From positions 1-6,344 of the forward strand of contig JAISEW010000169.1 of NCBI GenBank assembly GCA_031263945.1: a DNA stretch of 6,344 bases. Reading direction: 5' to 3'. Origin of the DNA: Gracilibacteraceae bacterium. Its GTDB lineage: Bacteria > Bacillota > Desulfitobacteriia > Desulfitobacteriales > Syntrophobotulaceae. Position numbers and translations under genes: made by a program. This document shows positions 5,540 through 6,344 of this stretch, piece by piece (the stretch's first letter is position 1; the number at the start of each line of letters is the position of its first letter). The notes under the pieces were generated by a model that made no database searches, was not told where the DNA came from, and saw nothing but the letters and a program-made list of their open reading frames with translations.

Positions 5540-6124
5540 ATGTTGAACAGTAAGTCGTATGCAGCGGATTATCGGTATCTGTTTGAGGGCGATGATCCGC
5601 CGTTTAAATTAGAAACTATAACAGGGCGATTTGAAGATAGGCTTAAAATGCTCCAGTCACTCATCAGTAAGTACAATTTGCAAGATGAATGTTCAGTTAA
5701 TCTGGGACTGTTGGAAATGGCGGTCTTGGATTATTTTGCGGACATAAAGCGGCTTAAAGAATTCCATGGAAACGAGTATATACAGTGTGAAAAAATATAT
5801 GCTTACGAGTCATATTGGATGCTGAGGAACCATCCCATCCAACTCAAATCCGGATGTACTCTTGATGATGAAAAACTGCACATTAATGAATTTATTATAT
5901 CTTATCTCTACATAAAGCTCTTAGCTAAAGAGTTAGAATGCAGAATTGAAGCGGATATCCAAAGTGACGACTTGGAGAAGAAGCTGGAGTATAGCAAATT
6001 CACTCAAGAATTACGGTTGAAGCTATATTATACATTTAGGCATCGAACTTTCACCGCTCAGACACTTTTGCTTGCATTTGAATCATATTTGGCGGCGGCG
6101 CAGTTTATCCTGCAAGTTTCATAA
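5540..6124 (+). CDS. Hypothetical helical protein (194 aa), partner of the phosphoesterase
   Basis: I cannot name a family for this 194-residue soluble protein, which appears mostly helical. The segment VLDYFADIKRLKEFHGNEY (62-80) is followed by the striking EKIYAYESYWMLRNHPIQ (84-101), then HINEFIISYLYIKLL (114-128). A C-terminal helical pair is introduced by YYTFRHRTFTAQTLLLAFESYL (163-184). The charged RHR and the aromatic YAYESYW core look like conserved functional positions, but no catalytic motif is recognisable. There is no signal peptide, and the hydrophobic stretches are too short and too mixed for membrane helices. The ATG has only a weak GAGAG ribosome site, so translation may be coupled to the 64-residue gene 13 bases upstream. 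Its stop shares one base with the phosphoesterase start (TAATG), implying coordinated production. It is AT-rich, unlike the his genes. Confidence 0.8.
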   Translation: MLNSKSYAADYRYLFEGDDPPFKLETITGRFEDRLKMLQSLISKYNLQDECSVNLGLLEMAVLDYFADIKRLKEFHGNEYIQCEKIYAYESYWMLRNHPIQLKSGCTLDDEKLHINEFIISYLYIKLLAKELECRIEADIQSDDLEKKLEYSKFTQELRLKLYYTFRHRTFTAQTLLLAFESYLAAAQFILQVS

Positions 6125-6344
6125 TGGCAGCGCCAATGCGTATCTTGCAAATTTCTGACCTTCACTTGCGATCAACTTATAAATTGGAAGATGAAGTTAA
6201 AAAAATACTCGCCCGTTTTTTTGACATGCTGTCTAGTCTAAAAACGCCAAGGCGGAGCCTCTTGATTTTGTTGTTATAACAGGCGATATAAGAAACGCCT
6301 CCGACGGTATCACGGTCAGTGACGCAAACGAACTGTTGGAGCGC
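6124..6344 (+). pseudogene. Calcineurin-like metallophosphoesterase, N-terminal part, frameshifted and cut by window end
   Basis: The ATG overlaps the preceding stop (TAATG) and the protein begins MAAPMRILQISDLHLRSTYKLEDEV. ISDLHL is the first metal-binding motif (Asp12, His14) of calcineurin-like phosphoesterases. This frame stops at 6277-6279 after 51 codons. In the frame one base behind, the sequence from about 6240 continues KNAKAEPLDFVVITGDIRNASD up to the window end; VVITGD is the second metal-binding motif. One extra A in the A5 run at 6240-6244 would join them as MLSSLKNAKAEPLDFVVITGD. The change is therefore a 1-base deletion, either a true mutation or a sequencing error in a homopolymer. 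Such enzymes hydrolyse phosphomono- or phosphodiesters, including nucleic acids and nucleotides; the substrate here is unknown. A start at the second ATG (6136) is also possible. Length and any further domains lie beyond the window. Confidence 0.75.

Noticed and set aside
6240..6245. Programmed -1 frameshift at the A-run of the phosphoesterase
   Set aside because: The zero-frame codons CTA AAA ACG do not form a standard X XXY YYZ slippery heptamer, and I see no convincing stimulatory hairpin just downstream. A one-base deletion or read error is simpler, though slippage is not excluded.
1..6344. tRNA, rRNA, CRISPR array, insertion sequence or replication origin
   Set aside because: I saw no cloverleaf-like sequence, regularly spaced repeats, transposase motifs or terminal inverted repeats anywhere in the window.

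Overview
The window joins two different regions. Positions 1 to about 5100 are GC-rich and hold a compact histidine biosynthesis operon on the minus strand. Positions from about 5100 to 6344 are clearly AT-rich and hold the start of a short plus-strand operon of mostly unrecognised genes. The his gene order (hisG-D-C-B-H-A-F), a short-form HisG and a HisB with only the dehydratase domain suggest a GC-rich member of the Bacillota, such as Clostridia or Negativicutes. This is inferred from layout and protein type, not from a search.

Reading the minus strand from right to left, a good promoter (TTGAAT, 17 bp, TATACT; 5106-5134) precedes hisG (4381-5055). Then follow hisD (3084-4373), hisC (2021-3094), hisB (1437-2021), hisH (779-1408), hisA (52-801) and the first 19 codons of hisF (1-58, cut by the window edge). 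Most genes overlap or lie within a few bases of each other, so this looks like one transcript with translational coupling. The enzymes shown cover the first step (HisG), the ProFAR isomerase (HisA), the IGP synthase (HisH with HisF), IGP dehydratase (HisB), the aminotransferase (HisC) and the final dehydrogenase (HisD). HisI/HisE, histidinol-phosphate phosphatase and HisZ are not in the window. HisG is the short form that normally needs HisZ, so hisZ should be elsewhere in the genome.

The 276-bp divergent intergenic region (5056-5331) carries the his promoter, a perfect 13-bp palindrome just upstream of it, an 11-bp-period direct repeat, a GC-rich hairpin with a T-tract on the minus strand, and an extended -10 promoter for the plus-strand operon. 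I see no T-box and no histidine-rich leader peptide.

The plus-strand operon encodes a 64-residue acidic protein (5332-5526), a 194-residue all-helical-looking protein (5540-6124) and the beginning of a calcineurin-like metallophosphoesterase (from 6124). The third gene is out of frame as written. One extra A in the A5 run at 6240-6244 would restore a continuous reading frame. The base-composition change, the unknown small partners and the phosphoesterase make this a candidate horizontally acquired cassette, possibly a biological-conflict system. The functional assignment is inference only.
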